NCBI GenBank assembly: GCA_027382625.1
Contig: JAJKFJ010021522.1
Location: 105,678 to 169,677, forward strand
Length of the DNA: 64,000 bases
DNA from: Tetmemena sp. SeJ-2015
Taxonomy: Eukaryota > Ciliophora > Spirotrichea > Sporadotrichida > Oxytrichidae
Reading direction: 5' to 3'
The translations under genes and the position numbers were made by a program. This document shows, one piece after another, positions 1-11,874 of the stretch (position 1 is the stretch's first letter; each line of letters begins with the position of its first letter). Under the pieces are notes generated by a model. That model saw nothing but the letters and a program-made list of their open reading frames with translations, did no database searches and had not been told where the DNA came from.

Positions 1-6
1 ATTTTT

Positions 7-945
7 TCAAGAATCATTGACACCAAGGAGACTTTTTTCCCCTCGCTACTTCCAGTACTGGTATCTACTTTAACCCAAAGTTTTACCAGATGCAGTCGGA
101 AGATGGCCTAAATGGTACTACTAGAAAAACTAAGCACAATAGCAGCAATAGTTGCTTGGTTTTAGTTGTGTTTTTTCAAAAAACCATTTTAAATTTTTTG
201 TTTTCAAATTCCCCAATTCCACTTCTCTTTTATTTTCAAATTCTTTAATTTCATCTTCGAATGTCATTTTATTTTCTTCTCTATTTTAACAATCCTCCAA
301 TTTCTTCGAAGAGCTCTATGAAGTTCTTTTTGTGATTTCCCTCATCCAGTTTTATTCATCTAGTTCGAATACATTAACAATATCTTGTTTTTAGAAATCC
401 TTAATAGATTGAAGGATAAGCAGACATCGCTCGAGTGGAAGCTTTATTTTATCCTTCTTGTTAATGAGAGAGAATAGTATGTCTCTCTTTAGACTCCAGT
501 AGTATCGAAGAAAACAAAGGGCTGAAATCACAACCTTAAAATAATTAATAAGCCCCCAATTTTAACATCCAAAATTTTCTTATAAGAGGAAAAAATTTTT
601 GGGGTTTATGAAATTAATTCAACTAAGTTAAACCCAAGTTTTATGTACTGTTCTAAAAAAATGTTGTTCAAGTTGAGTATTTTCTCTAAGCATCATTGGC
701 TAATACTCTACGAGAAGACCAATGAAATGTGGGTTGTACAGAATGTCATTATCTTGCAAGTATCTGTTAAGGGTGAGTATCATTTACTTAAAAATTTCTT
801 GTTGAGCATCACCTATCTTTTCTAAAATTTTTAGTTGAGTTCAGAAATGGAAGGGGGTAAATAAAAAGTTTTCCTTCTGGGGGAAGAGTTTAAATGTTTT
901 CCATTGGAAGTGGATGTTGAGTCAAATTTAATTTAAATTTTTTCG
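7..945 (-). CDS. Unrecognised gene, ciliate code, two or three coding blocks
   Basis: With TAA/TAG as Gln, the minus strand is open in two blocks. The upstream block (about 945 to 619) reads through SISELNQKILEKIGDAQQ and YNPHFIGLLVEYQP to a TGA at 619-621. The downstream block (about 598 to 7) reads SALCFLRYYWSLKRD, LPLERCLLILQSIKDFQ and YQYWKQRGEKSLLGVNDS to a TGA at 7-9. The frame changes between blocks, so an intron or IES of roughly 20-60 bp lies near 600-620; I could not fix its ends. The C-terminal block has a CCYC cysteine cluster, too little to call a zinc site. No family is recognised. It may be the 3' part of the coding block at 947-1632, since the frame here stays open up to that block's stop. 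Confidence 0.5.
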
Positions 946-946
946 T

Positions 947-1632
947 TCAAACTTAATGAGTTAACTTCTATTCTTGAAAGTTTCTAATTTTTTCTTACTC
1001 TAGGCTGATTTGATATTCTTGACAGTGTAGCATGAGTTGAGGGTTCTCAATAAATTTTTCAATGATTTGTTTTTGAATTTGAAGTTTAAGATCCATCTCT
1101 AAGTCGTTGTAATTTTCCAAGATAAATTTAGAGACTTTTATTTACTGGAGCTACATTTCAGGGTTTTGTATGTAAGATGACTAGAGAGCTGTCTTATCTT
1201 GCTTATCTTATTAGCCATTCTCTTTCTATTACTCCTGATAGAAATTTGAGAGATAGTTGATAAGCTCATCGTCAGTCTCTTATATCAAGTTGAAGGAATG
1301 ACCTTTCCTATTAAGCTTTTGTCTTTTGACTCTGATAAATTCCCTGATCTCATCGAGCTCATATTGAGAGAGAGGTGGCTTTTTTAGAGATGTGTGATTT
1401 TATATTTCCTTCATGGTCAATTTGAAACCCTTAGTGATTTTGTGGAGGACAGATGTTGCTTCATCATCAATCGCCAATCCATAGACCTCTTTAGTTTCTA
1501 AAATATTAAGTAAGATATGATAGCATACTTCGCTTTCCGAGCAAATGAGTTTTTGATTTCTTGGTCCTTTTCTTTTTTTGAATACGTTTTGTTTATCCTC
1601 GCTTAACCCATCTTATATCGGTCATCCCGAAG
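947..1632 (-). CDS. Unrecognised Gln-rich coding block
   Basis: A continuous ciliate-code frame of about 225 codons ends at a TGA (947-949). It reads VFKKRKGPRNQKLICSESEV, YHILLNILETKEVYGLAIDD, YELDEIREFIRVKRQKLNRK and FIENPQLMLHCQEYQISLEQ. Many Gln codons are TAA or TAG, so a standard-code search misses it entirely. The basic KKRKG near the N-terminal end could be a nuclear signal. A TGA just upstream (about 1630) means the first exon or start is cut off by an intron or IES. No domain is recognised. It may be the 5' part of the gene continuing at 945-7. Confidence 0.5.
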
Positions 1633-2062
1633 ATTTCTTCCCCTCCCCTTCAATTTAAAACTTTTTTTAAAAAATATACTTATCTAAATCTCGATTTATC
1701 TTTTAAAGTTTCACTGTGATTAAAAAATACATCCCAAATTTTAATTTTTCTTAGATCAGAAATCAAGAAAAAAAATTAATCAAAAAAAAATCACAAAAAA
1801 AAAAAAATCAAAAAAATCAAAAAAATCAAAAAATTTTATAAAATAATACAAAGTCCTAATAAAAAAAAATACAAAAAATTCAAATTTTTTAAATTTTTTC
1901 AATTAAAAATAGAAGTCTATCAACCCTATTTAGGAATTAAGAAATCAAAGCTTTTTACTATATAATCTGGGGGTTACTTTTTTAATAATCTCTTTAGGAA
2001 AAATAAACTTTCACTTTAACAATATAATCTTCAAAAAAAAAGGGACAGAGTTCGAGCAACGC

Positions 2063-2799
2063 ATGGAACGATTTTTGACGAGATTTAATGAGAGTGGTTC
2101 CTAAAACTCTCTGGTCGCTTTAGATCGAAGCACGACCTTACCATACTTCACCGAAATATGTAAAAAAAAAAATTATTTCAAACTTAAATTTTTAGTGAAT
2201 TACTACTCCACCAATTATGGTTGAACCGAGACACTTCAGGCAGAACTCAAGGGGAAAAGTCTTTAAAAATGTCGAGTTAAGAGACCCAAGGGCCCTAAAA
2301 AAATTGATGAACTCTCAGTCCGTCAAGTTTTCAAAGGAATTTGAGACGATGGAGAACTCCTGAAAAATTTACCCAAAATGGATGAAATAGAAACCAATCG
2401 ATAGAAATATTTTTCAATTTTCAAACCCCCCAGCCAGACTACCTCAACACCCCTTTTTAAGAGCATTAAGGATAAAGGAATGCAGCCTCCGGTGATGCTG
2501 AGAAAGACGATTTCATTCAATTTAGATGAGTGGCCCTTTCTCAAAACTAACAAGCATCCTTTCACTCAAGTAAAATTACTCTTAAATTACTTAAAATATT
2601 TCAAGAGAAAAAACGGGAGAGCCCTCAGCTAATGAAATAATCAGCTAAGTTTAAAGCAGACATAGAAGCAGAACCTCCTCCAGTACTTCACCCAAAGATT
2701 TTAAGAAAGTTGATGGGCCCCGGCTCAGCTTAGAAAATTCTAATCAATCCAATTTTTAAATTATGCTACAGCTCACAACGCTATGAATCAAAATCATGA
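2063..2799 (+). CDS. Unrecognised gene with frame interruptions
   Basis: The likely start is ATG 2063 (MERFLTRFNESGSQNSLVAL). Coding stretches follow in different frames: VEPRHFRQNSRGKVFKNVEL, KPIDRNIFQFSNPPARLPQH, VMLRKTISFNLDEWPFLKTN and a C-terminal AEPPPVLHPKILRKLMGPGS ending at TGA 2797-2799. A candidate 38-bp GT-AG intron lies at about 2570-2607. Other frame changes coincide with homopolymers (CCCCCC, CCCCTTTTT) and may be sequence error or short IESs. No family is recognised. The proline- and serine-rich composition suggests a poorly structured protein. Confidence 0.45.
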
Positions 2800-3009
2800 G
2801 GGCCTTTCTTAAAATTTTCCAAAAATTTTAATTTTTTATTGAATTAATTTCAATTTAAAAGTTATTCCTAACTTTATTTTAAATTATTAACAAATTATCT
2901 AACAATTTTTTCGTCTATCGAAGTGAATGACTGTTTAAAAAGGGTTTCCTTGCATTTATCTTTCATTCTTGAGAGATGTCTTTAATTTAAATTTTTTTGT
3001 ATTAGTTTT

Positions 3010-3896
3010 TCAGCAAAGAGAAGAAATTTTCGATTTGGGTTATATAGGAAAATAGGGGGCGTAAAAAATTACTCGATTGAAAATCACTACAGAGTCTTTT
3101 TAAATTTGCTTACTGTGAGACTCTAGATTATCAAGCATATAGTTTAAATTTTTATCTTTGAAGATCTCCTGCACCCCCAAGGGTGAAATCGTGAAATTTT
3201 CAGTGCAATTGATCTTATGAATGTAAAACATTTCAACTCCTTTAGATGCGAGATTCCACAAACGATAGCTAAGCTTTCCTAAGCTTAGTTTATCTTGCAC
3301 TTGGATATTTTAATTTTTGTTGCTTAGTCTAATCTCTGCCTATAGCTATAGGGAAAATCACTTCGTCAAGAAGAGAATTTTCCCTTTTTTTACTATTGCT
3401 AGTTAAATTGCCTTTAGCATCTCCTTCTCTAGAATTTTACTTTTCAGTTTGTTTGGGAGTTTGATACTTGAGTGTAACTATTCTTTTCTCTTTATATGAT
3501 GCTTTTGTATAGGTTTCTCATCTAAGAAATAGAGAGAATTTATTAGGGAAGGCTCTGGAAAAATAATGCATCCTCAATGATGCTCATTCCAGCTTATTTA
3601 ACAAGTGTGTCTTGAAGATGAGGGAAATCTAATTTCTCTTGCGAAAATTAAGTTTTTGTTTTTAAATTGCTCTCCTTGAATATTTTTTCTTTTGGGTTTT
3701 CTTGTAGACAGAGTTTTTTTACATTTATGGATTTTTTTTCCCGTAAGTTCTAATTTATGAGAGCTAAAGTAAATTAAGCTCTGATCAGAGGGAGTTAGTG
3801 TTCTGTAGCGGAGAAGTATAATCATCTCCTCAACGCTTCTCACTTCATAAATGAATTGCTTATCTGAAGTTGTTAACTTGCTCCCTCTTCATCCAT
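3010..3896 (-). CDS. Unrecognised Ser/Lys-rich gene
   Basis: The candidate start ATG (3894-3896) opens MDEEGASQQLQISNSFM. A basic stretch follows (KKTLSTRKPKRKNIQGEQFK), then EDALFFQSLPQQILSISQMR and NSREGDAKGNLTSNSKKREN to a TGA at 3233-3235. A second frame is open from about 3350 to a TGA at 3010-3012 (LSYRLWNLASKGVEMFYIHK) and may be the true 3' end after an intron or short IES. The order and codon use look like one gene with two or three interruptions that I could not place. No domain is recognised. Confidence 0.4.
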
Positions 3897-4818
3897 CCCT
3901 AAAAAAAAAGTTAGTTTTAATGTTTTCTACTAGTAATTATTTAAAAATCAATTAAAAAGAAGATTGGATTTTTCAAATAACCATGAAGCTTTTAGTTAAG
4001 CTAGTTTAGGGAATTTTTATATAAGATGAAATTGCTAATGGAATAAAGAATAATTTCAAAGAAAGGAAAACAAATAATTAGATGAAAGAACTTTTTCCCC
4101 AAAAAAAAGCATACTAATTTTAAGTATTTGCTTTAAAATGAAGAAGAACTTTTATCAATGAATCTAGAGTAATATATACATGATAACTGAAAGCTATCAA
4201 ATCAATTAATTAATAAAATGGCGGAAAATCCGCCATGGCGGAAAATCCGCCATTTCTAAAAGGTGCAAAGATAGAAATTTGAAGTAGTTTTAATTAATTT
4301 TAAGTTTGAAATTTTTTTACATTTTTAAAAATTTTTAACTTTATAATATTTAAAAATCCAAATTTTTAATTTAAAAGTTGGAGAAAAATGGCGGATTTTT
4401 CCCCATTTTTAAGTTATTTTTTTGGATAAATTTAAGACCTAATACCAACAATATTATGAGAAAAGATTATTAAAAAATATTTTTAGCTTTTATTTCCTTC
4501 CTAAACAAGTAATGCTTTAAAACAATTTCATATAGGAGAAGTTTTATTTTAATAAACTAATTTAATGAAGACTCTAAAGAATTGAGCTAATGCATGTTTT
4601 TTTTAGTGTCAGAGAAATAGCATTATTGAGAAATGAATTAATATTAAAAATTAATAAAATTTAAAAAGGATCTCCCTTATCAGATCTTTTTTTGAAGAAA
4701 AAAAAAAAATTTTTTTAAAAAAATTTAAATTATGTTATTGAAATAATACTTACTTGGGATGCCATTATTTACTCTTTCATTTAAAACCTTGTTTACTCAT
4801 CTCTGTTATTGAACCAAA
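3897..4818. other. AT-rich spacer
   Basis: Very AT-rich with poly-A and poly-T runs. The only structure seen is the palindromic tandem repeat at 4218-4251 and a partial copy of its unit at 4388. No convincing coding stretch. Confidence 0.6.
4218..4251. repeat. Tandem 17-bp hairpin repeat
   Basis: Two exact tandem copies of ATGGCGGAAAATCCGCC. Each unit is itself a hairpin (GGCGGA, three-base AAA loop, TCCGCC). A partial copy, ATGGCGGA, recurs at 4388. It is GC-rich against a strongly AT-rich background. It could be a terminator-like or replication-linked cruciform, or the remains of a small inverted-repeat element. Confidence 0.85.
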
Positions 4819-5317
4819 ATGTCTTCCAAAATTATTAAAGCAAAAAAAAAAATTATATTATAACAAGATCGACCTATCATTGATTTAACTTTCTATTACC
4901 CTCTTATTTCTTACAAATTTTACTAAGTATTTCATTTTGTATTTTACAATGTGCCATTTTCGGTGACTCAAAGCTTCTTGGAGAATTTCCATACAGACCT
5001 ATTTCTTTAAAAATTATTTAGACGAAGGAAATTAAGAGAGAATAGAGAAGTATAAGTAAATGTTTTTGAATGATGTTCCTGAAAATAAAAAAGAGAGACT
5101 TTCATTCAATGTTAAAGATTACAAATTCTACGAGAAGAATCTATCTCAGATATTAATTCCAGAGGAAAATCAGGTAAAGTTTGTGAATAATTTAACACAT
5201 TATAGGATACCTTTAATTTCTAAGTTTGCAGCCACAGCAGAGGAAGTCGATATGATAGCGATTAATCTACTAAAGATTATGGCCTCAACTATTTCTAAAT
5301 AACTTTATGAGTACTGA
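4819..5317 (+). CDS. Unrecognised short gene
   Basis: ATG 4819 opens MSSKIIKAKKKIILQQDRPI and stays open past 5000. The second part, in another frame, starts after a probable intron ending in ATTTAG (about 5021) and reads MFLNDVPENKKERLSFNVKD and ISKFAATAEEVDMIAINLLK to TGA 5315-5317. About 130-160 residues in all. The C-terminal half is well mixed in composition and looks like a folded protein, but I do not recognise it. It may instead be the first exon of the ankyrin-repeat gene that begins about 150 bp downstream. Confidence 0.4.
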
Positions 5318-5469
5318 AATAATTCCCATTTGAAGAAAAAATTCCTACAAATTTTGGTTTGAATATAAAAAGAATAATAATTTCTTACTACCAGAGCTTT
5401 CTTATAAACATATTTTTATGAATTAAACAGTAGTTTTTATTTAAAATTATTGAATTTATATAATTCATT

Positions 5470-8400
5470 AACATAATAAGGAGATGATGAGCACTTTTAA
5501 GCATCGAAGTATCAAAGCGTTCCCAAGGACTCTCCCTAAAAAGAATTTAAAGAGATTAAACTCAGCTCAAACATTCCTTTTGAGGAGATTATCTCAAACT
5601 TTGCGGATTCAGAAAATTTGGGAGACAGATACTACACCTAGGCTTTTCTTAATGGCAGGAAAAAATTTAGAAATCCATTCTCCTAACAAGAAAACGTTTG
5701 CTATCATAAGCAATGGGTCTGGAAGAACGAAAACAGAAATACAAACAAAGATTTCTTCGAAATTATTATGAAGCAAAGAATAAAGGAGGGATTTTATTTC
5801 CTAAATAGAGGCTGCAACACAAATAAGTTCCTTTTCATTAAAGCCCTACCTGCTTATAAATCTAAAATTTCAAAAAGTGATAAGAATTCTAAGACAAAAT
5901 TTTAGTCCAGTTTTAAAAAAGATTCTCCTTAGCAATAGTCAGGTAAAATTTACTTTCTTTTAAACAAAGACTTATCAATAATTCATAAATGTGAAGAGAA
6001 TTTGATTGCATAAGATGATGTTCCAGTTCATGAATATTAGCAGCTAAGAGATAACTTGAATGGACCCGAGGCACCCACTGTTCCCTAGTCAGCCTATGTT
6101 TCTATTCTGGGAAGTGGATTCTCCAATGCCAAAGAGCAGCCAAGAGTTAACGAACAGCAGCTCTCTTCTAGTTTTAAAGCAATTCAATAGCAAAGACTCT
6201 CATTGAATAACCAAGGAGAGAGATATTAGCAGCAGTCCTTCTAGAATCAAGATAATTGTGTAAGTGACCATCTTAGCAGCCACTTTCAAAACGAGTACTA
6301 CGATAGCTTTGCCAAAACCCAAAAACTACCTCTTCTTGAGAAGAGCACTTCTAAAAAGGATCCTGTCTAATTAGGAAGGAATTAATAGGTGATTCAAAAT
6401 ATAGAGTATTATGAGGAGCAGAAGATAAGTTTTGCTACTTCTGGATAAAAGCAGAATTTTTTAGGCCAATCTGATGACAGACAAGAAACTGAATAGCTCC
6501 CCTTACTAAGGATTTAGTTATGGGCTTAAATAAGAATTTTGATAACTTAGATGATGACTTAGATGAGATTAAATTTGTATATTGAAATTGAAATTAAATG
6601 GAATGAATTATAATTTAAACTATAGTATTTATGATTTAAATGAGGAAGAAAATATGAAGTTGATTTAGAAGTTGTATCGTAAAGAGGAGGAAAGTGAGGA
6701 AGATATAAATGTAGTTGAAAGTGATTAAGAAGGGTAGGTGTCTCTGAATGAGAGACAAAAACATCGTGCAATCTTGAAAGAAGCTACAATCAGGCATAAA
6801 GATGAGAAATTATTAAATGCCTTTGACTCATCGGAAGATATGGTAGGAGTGGAAGTAGAGTACAATGAAGCAGAGAGAACAGTTGCTCATACTTCAATTA
6901 GGAGGTCAGTCGTCAAGGAAAAGCTAAATTGGTCATGCTAGTTTGGAAAAGGATACTTAACCAAAGATACAAAAACACTAGATGGCATTTAGAAGCTATC
7001 TATCCAACCATTTAAATTACTTCTCTTTAAATTCATTCTGAAAATAGATTTAAAGTGGGCGATAACCAGATTTAAGAAAAAATTTGTTCTAACTTTTAAT
7101 TTGATATAGAATCATATTTTGATAGATTCCTTTATCTCTAAAGGATCGATAAAAATTAAAATAATTTAAGGAATACTTCACGTAATTCAAATAAGCTTCT
7201 TGTAATTCATGTTTGAATTATCTGTAAGATAAATTTATAGGTATGAAATTCAGATTGCTATGAAGTCATCTTCATTTATTAAAAGAGGTATATAATCTTA
7301 TTTGTATATTTGGTAGACACAAATGGGCTGACACCACTTCATGTAGCTATAAAGAAAAATTAAATAAGAGCCCTGGAATTCGCCTTATAATTCAACAGCA
7401 AGAACTAGAGGAACATTTCATTTCCAGACGTTCCAATTTTAGAAAAAACATCTCTATTTGACTTTAATGTCAGAGGAAAGAAAAAATTTATTAAGATAAA
7501 TGCTTGAAATATATCCTCAAATCAATGATTAAAATTTTGGTCTTATTGTATTTCTTATTCTTTCTCTAAACTTAAACTAAATTAAGAAGAAATTTACTCC
7601 ACTCCATTATGCTATAAGTAAAACTAACTTTGAGGCTTTTCTATTTCTTCTTGAATAAAAACTCTGCAATATCTGGTCATTAGATGAGCAGTTAAAGACT
7701 CCAAGAGGAGTATCTTTGATAAATTCTGCTTTCTACAAAATCCTTTTCAAAATAGAACAGCAATATATCTACAAGAGACTGGATCTAAATTCAAATCGAG
7801 ATAACTCTAAGAAATCTCAGTTCAATTAGATTGGAGAGGGACTAGGAAGCTTAACAGTATAAAATAAATATAGCCATAGAAAAGGAAGTTTCAATTTTAA
7901 TATTCCTCCTTCTTATATAAACTTAGATATTTTTGGCATCTTTTATTTTCTCCGTCTAAAGATGTAAATGGCCTTCATAGACACTAAAATTAGTCTTTAC
8001 GGCAGTAACATTAGTCTCTGGACTTGCATAAGAGATCAATCACAGATTTAGCCTGCCACACTTAACACCATCATCAAGAAAACTCATTCTCTCAAAATGA
8101 AATTATTCATTAGAACTTATCTCTAAGAAGCATAAGGAAATCTTAAGCCAATCCTAAGTAAGGAGGAAAATTAATATAAAGTTATTCGAAAACCCTCACA
8201 AACCAAGAAGGCAGCGAAGAGGCGAAAAAGAGCTACAGCAAGTTGCTCATCCTCAAAAAGTAGAATTTAAATACCCAAAACTCTTAAATTGCGCAGTATC
8301 AAAACTACTTGCTAGAGACCTAAAGAAAGCAAAGGCAGAGGATTCAGATGCAAGAGGAACTTAAGATTTCATAAGATCAGCAAAATAAACCTGATCACAA

Positions 8401-9146
8401 CAGTATGTGTTTCTTATCTTCTTATTAGATGATCAGGGTGCAAATGTGGTAAATAACATTTTCATTTCAAACCTCAACATAAACGTAAATTTGAACATCA
8501 ACATCAGCATACCTCCATCACCACTCAGCACCAAGGGCAACGGAAGTAGACTGGAAAGCGTGCAATCTTAAGAGGAGTTTAAAAAGAGCAAGAATTTTCC
8601 AAATAAATAGCTCAGAAGTCAAATTATTTTTTACTCTAATAGTTAGGAATTAAGCACCCCTAACGGGCATATAATACTTAATCGATTTAAAGTAATTCAC
8701 AGGCGTAACTCCTTGATCAGTTGTGCCACGTCACCGTGAAAGCCCACCGTCAAAGTCAAACTATAAAACAGCATAGTCATCAAATTCGGGATAATCAAAG
8801 TCCTTCGTAATTAGTTCCCAGTGCTCTGTAATATTATGAGGATCCTATGAATGTTAACAATTAAAGCATGAGGAACGAGGACTTATCAGTAATTGATGAT
8901 GAAATGCCCATTAAAAATCAAATCAACAAAAACTTACTCTACTTATAATTTAACTTGAAGCCTGATTAGATCCAAGGAATCTTAAATTAGATAGAGCCTC
9001 AAATATATAAGAATCTAAAAGAAAACTTAGTGCAGTAAAATGTATCAGCAAAGAACTCTTAAAATAATATCTTCATTTAAAGTTGGAATCTTAATATCAT
9101 TCAAATTTGTCTTTAAAATAAAAAAGGAAATAATTTACACATATGA
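5470..9146 (+). CDS. Gln-rich ankyrin-repeat protein
   Basis: With TAA/TAG as Gln this is one long gene ending at TGA 9144-9146. Early parts read IPFEEIISNFADSENLGDRY and FLNGRKKFRNPFSQ, followed by a long Gln/Ser-rich linker (about 5900-6500) and an acidic stretch near 6660-6730. Near 7312-7370 NGLTPLHVAIKKNQIRALEF is a clear ankyrin repeat, and FTPLHYAISKTNFEAFLFLL near 7590 is a second. The rest is basic, then Asn/Gln-rich. Several frame changes (about 6500, 6590, 7290, 8400, 8740) mark introns, small IESs or errors. The start is not fixed. Ankyrin repeats bind proteins; the partner is unknown. The short ATG ORF at 5484-5771 lies in the wrong frame and is a shadow. Confidence 0.6.
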
Positions 9147-9567
9147 AAGAAATACTTTCCAAACTCTATTAAATCTCTCGATGTTTGTCGAAAAAATAAA
9201 TTTTTAATATATTAAAAACGAAGTTCCTGAAAAATTAGAGTGACCTTATATCTAAATATAATTATTCAATAATTAAAATTCAGGGTTAAATCCTCAAAAA
9301 CCACACCACCTTCCTAGTCATCTTGAAATAAAATTATTGCATTTAAGATTAATTTTTTTGCTCTATAGCATCTTTCATTTAAAAAGGCCTCATTAAATAT
9401 TTATAGATCTTGATGATAAATTGGAAATTATTAAAAAATTTTTCCCTTTGATAAATTTTTAATTTTTTTATTTTCCTTTTCTTATTTAAATTTTAACCCC
9501 AAAATTTTTTGGCCCTTAAAAAATTTAAATTTAAAAAACATACCTTTACAGCCTAATAAAAAATCAT
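9147..9567. other. AT-rich spacer
   Basis: About 420 bp of AT-rich DNA between two plus-strand genes. No coding stretch or repeat seen. Confidence 0.6.
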
Positions 9568-10310
9568 ATGAATATGATCAAATCCTTCATTTTATTGATT
9601 TTTGGAATAATGCAAGAGGAACATATAAACTTTTGCAACAACAATTGTGATATCCCTGAGCCAACTTATAAGAATGTTCCCCACCCTCCTTCTATTCAAA
9701 GTTCTGCTAGGGATTTCGGCTAAACTTAAATCCTACAGGGAGGTGGCTAGTTCTCTTTAAAGAATTTGGTAGTAAACTAAAAGTCCATTCAAGATAGGAA
9801 CTCCTTCGTATCCTCAAACTTTAATGCCAGCTAGACTGTCAAATTTGGCTTTCCTAATTAAGTAGACCAGAAGCTCAGGTAAAACTGCTTTTTCCAAGAC
9901 TACCTATCCCTTACAAACTAAAAAGAAAAGACTTCCTCTAAAATACTTGCAACTATATTTAAAATACAAATAATACTTGTGCTATATCGCTTGGTGGGTC
10001 TAGTCAAAATTTCCACAGATGAAAACTAAATAGCTCAGATTGCAGTCATTCTCAAAAGCGTGATTATTTTAAATTTATCATGATAGGGTAGCTAACTAAA
10101 TATAATCCACTTAGGGGAGATATGATATATCTGATTTCTTAATTGAGTCTGTTTGAGGAAACTATGTTCCAGACATACGAGGATCTCTGCACAGATACTT
10201 TCATCTCTCTGAATATGTCTTCTTCTCAAGAGAAGGAACTCCTTTCTAAATATTATTATAATATGAGCTACTTGCTGGGCTAGAGATCAATCTCATACAC
10301 CAGAAGATGA
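9568..10310 (+). CDS. Possible secreted or membrane protein, unrecognised
   Basis: ATG 9568 opens MNMIKSFILLIFGIMQ, a plausible signal peptide, followed by a short Cys/Asn segment and a Ser/Gln-rich region (FSLKNLVVNQKSIQDRNSFV). After about 9950 the best frame changes to NTCAISLGGSSQNF, then LTKYNPLRGDMIYLISQLSL and TMFQTYEDLCTDTFISLNMS, ending at TGA 10308-10310. One in-frame TGA near 10020 and the frame change suggest a small intron or IES. No family is recognised. Confidence 0.45.
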
Positions 10311-10483
10311 AACAAAAATATCCACAAATATCTTCCAAGCTCAATTAGTATTCAAAATTTATGGTTTGAATTAGCAAAAGTAAATTTTTCTAAATGCAAA
10401 AAAATTTAAAAAAATAATAAAAACTTTTATAAAAGTTTTTTAATTAGATAATTTAATTTAAAAAATTTAAAGGGGAAATTTAA

Positions 10484-10997
10484 AGGGGCCCCCCGGGTTT
10501 AAAAAAAAGATTGGCCCCTGACGTCAAAGATATTGCTTTTGACCCCACTTTTCTTTACGCACCCCAAACCCCCCCCCCCAAACCGAATAGGGGTTTTTTA
10601 AACACGTGGCCCCCCCCGCCACCTCACACTCTGAGCAGAAGCCCCCGGCCCCCCTGCAGACCATCCAAAAAAAACCCAAAAAAGGGGAAAAAAAAAAACC
10701 GGTTTGCTTTGGACCCGGGGGCAATCGCTGCCCCTAGGTCTGGCTTTGCTGTCCACTGCATGACTGAGTGTTTGCCCCAAATTTACCCTCCCTCCACGCC
10801 TAAAAAGGGTTAGGAGGGTGGGGGAACCCCTCACCTTTGATTATCTCTTTCCCTGAGCAGTCACCACCTTTCCCCCGGGCTTCGGCTGCCATTATCCCTT
10901 GCCTCTTTTAAGCACTCACCCACCAGCCAACGGATTACCAAACCAGAAAGCCTTCAGGGAAAGGGCGACCGGTGCTTAGTGCCGGTCGTGTGCGTCC
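10484..10997. other. GC-rich block with stretched homopolymers
   Basis: Composition shifts sharply from AT-rich to strongly GC-rich for about 500 bp, with long C, G and A runs. Both strands carry short standard-code ORFs of low-complexity Pro/Gly content, which look spurious. It ends in a hairpin, GACCGG-TGCTTAGTG-CCGGTC (about 10968-10988). It could be a germline-limited repeat, a structured RNA or poor consensus sequence. Its similarity to the GC-rich repeat at 50.86 kb is weak and not claimed. Confidence 0.5.
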
Positions 10998-11091
10998 TGA
11001 ATTTTAACTTTCTAATTTAATAATTTTAATTAGATAATAACGAGATCATTCTAATCTTAATTCGGTAATCAAATTCGTAGTTAATTATAAA

Positions 11092-11874
11092 TTTGAGAGA
11101 TATCTGCAAAAGAAAAAGAAGCGAATAGCTTCATAAAACCCAATGCAAACAATCCCTATAGGGAATATAAGCAAGATAGATAAACTAAATGAAGAGAATG
11201 TAGAGAACACTTAGAGAACTGATAATGATCACTTGAGAATAAACAATGAAGGCAGAAATGCAATGAAAGCTAATTATCAAAGCGTTCCTAGCAAGCCAGC
11301 TGCCAAATAACCAATGCCTAAGTTATCTATGAATTAAAAGGGAAAAAAGCTAGTTCTCAACTTAGATGAAAACAAAAAGACAGAAAGAATCTCTTATTTC
11401 ATAAAGATTTTTTAATCATTTATGATGATCAACCTCTTGCAACTGAAAGAATATTTGCTTCCAACTTTATCTATTTTAACCTATAAAGCTTAGATGTAAG
11501 AAACAGCAGAGACTTGCAAGCAAGCGCAATGCTTTCTCCATCAATCAGAGAGAAGAGAACCACTTAAAAGATAAATGCATTTGCCTCCGTAAGGAATAGT
11601 CAATAATTAGAACAAAAGCTTCCGAGACCACATATTGAAGTCTTAGAAATAATCTATAAAATATATTTAATTTGAAAGAGCAGTGAAAATATAATCACAC
11701 TTATTCGCGTTAATCTTCCTGACTCAAGATTTGATTTTCTCCATTATTGTTTTAATGAATGCCTTGAACTTGCAATTTCAAAGATTACTTATTAAAATTT
11801 GTAGTAAACTTTCGATATTGAAAAACTCTAACATTGTTAAAGAAGACCATTTTTAAACTCATTTAATCATTTGA
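11092..11874 (+). CDS. Unrecognised gene, single long ciliate-code frame
   Basis: About 260 codons open to TGA 11872-11874. It reads KKKKRIASQNPMQTIPIGNI, NMKANYQS-type Ser/Lys-rich sequence, then QKGKKLVLNLDENKKTERIS and a leucine-rich hydrophobic part (MMINLLQLKEYLLPTLSIL). Two further hydrophobic stretches (FALIFLTQDLIFSIIVLMNA) near the end could be membrane-spanning. The first in-frame ATG is at 11143, but the frame is open further upstream, so an earlier exon may exist. Gln is encoded mainly by TAA/TAG. No family recognised; the AT-rich C-terminal third might be a non-coding read-through. Confidence 0.4.

Noticed and set aside
5484..5771. 95-residue ATG ORF as a gene
   Set aside because: It runs in a different frame from the long ciliate-code gene that continues on both sides; its composition is that of an out-of-frame reading.
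10511..10834. Overlapping ORFs of 66-100 residues on both strands
   Set aside because: They come from GC-rich, homopolymer-stretched sequence; low-complexity Pro/Gly content and overlap on both strands mark them as spurious.
10968..10988. Bacterial terminator or tRNA
   Set aside because: There is a hairpin but no T-tract, and no tRNA cloverleaf elements were found. The window is clearly eukaryotic.
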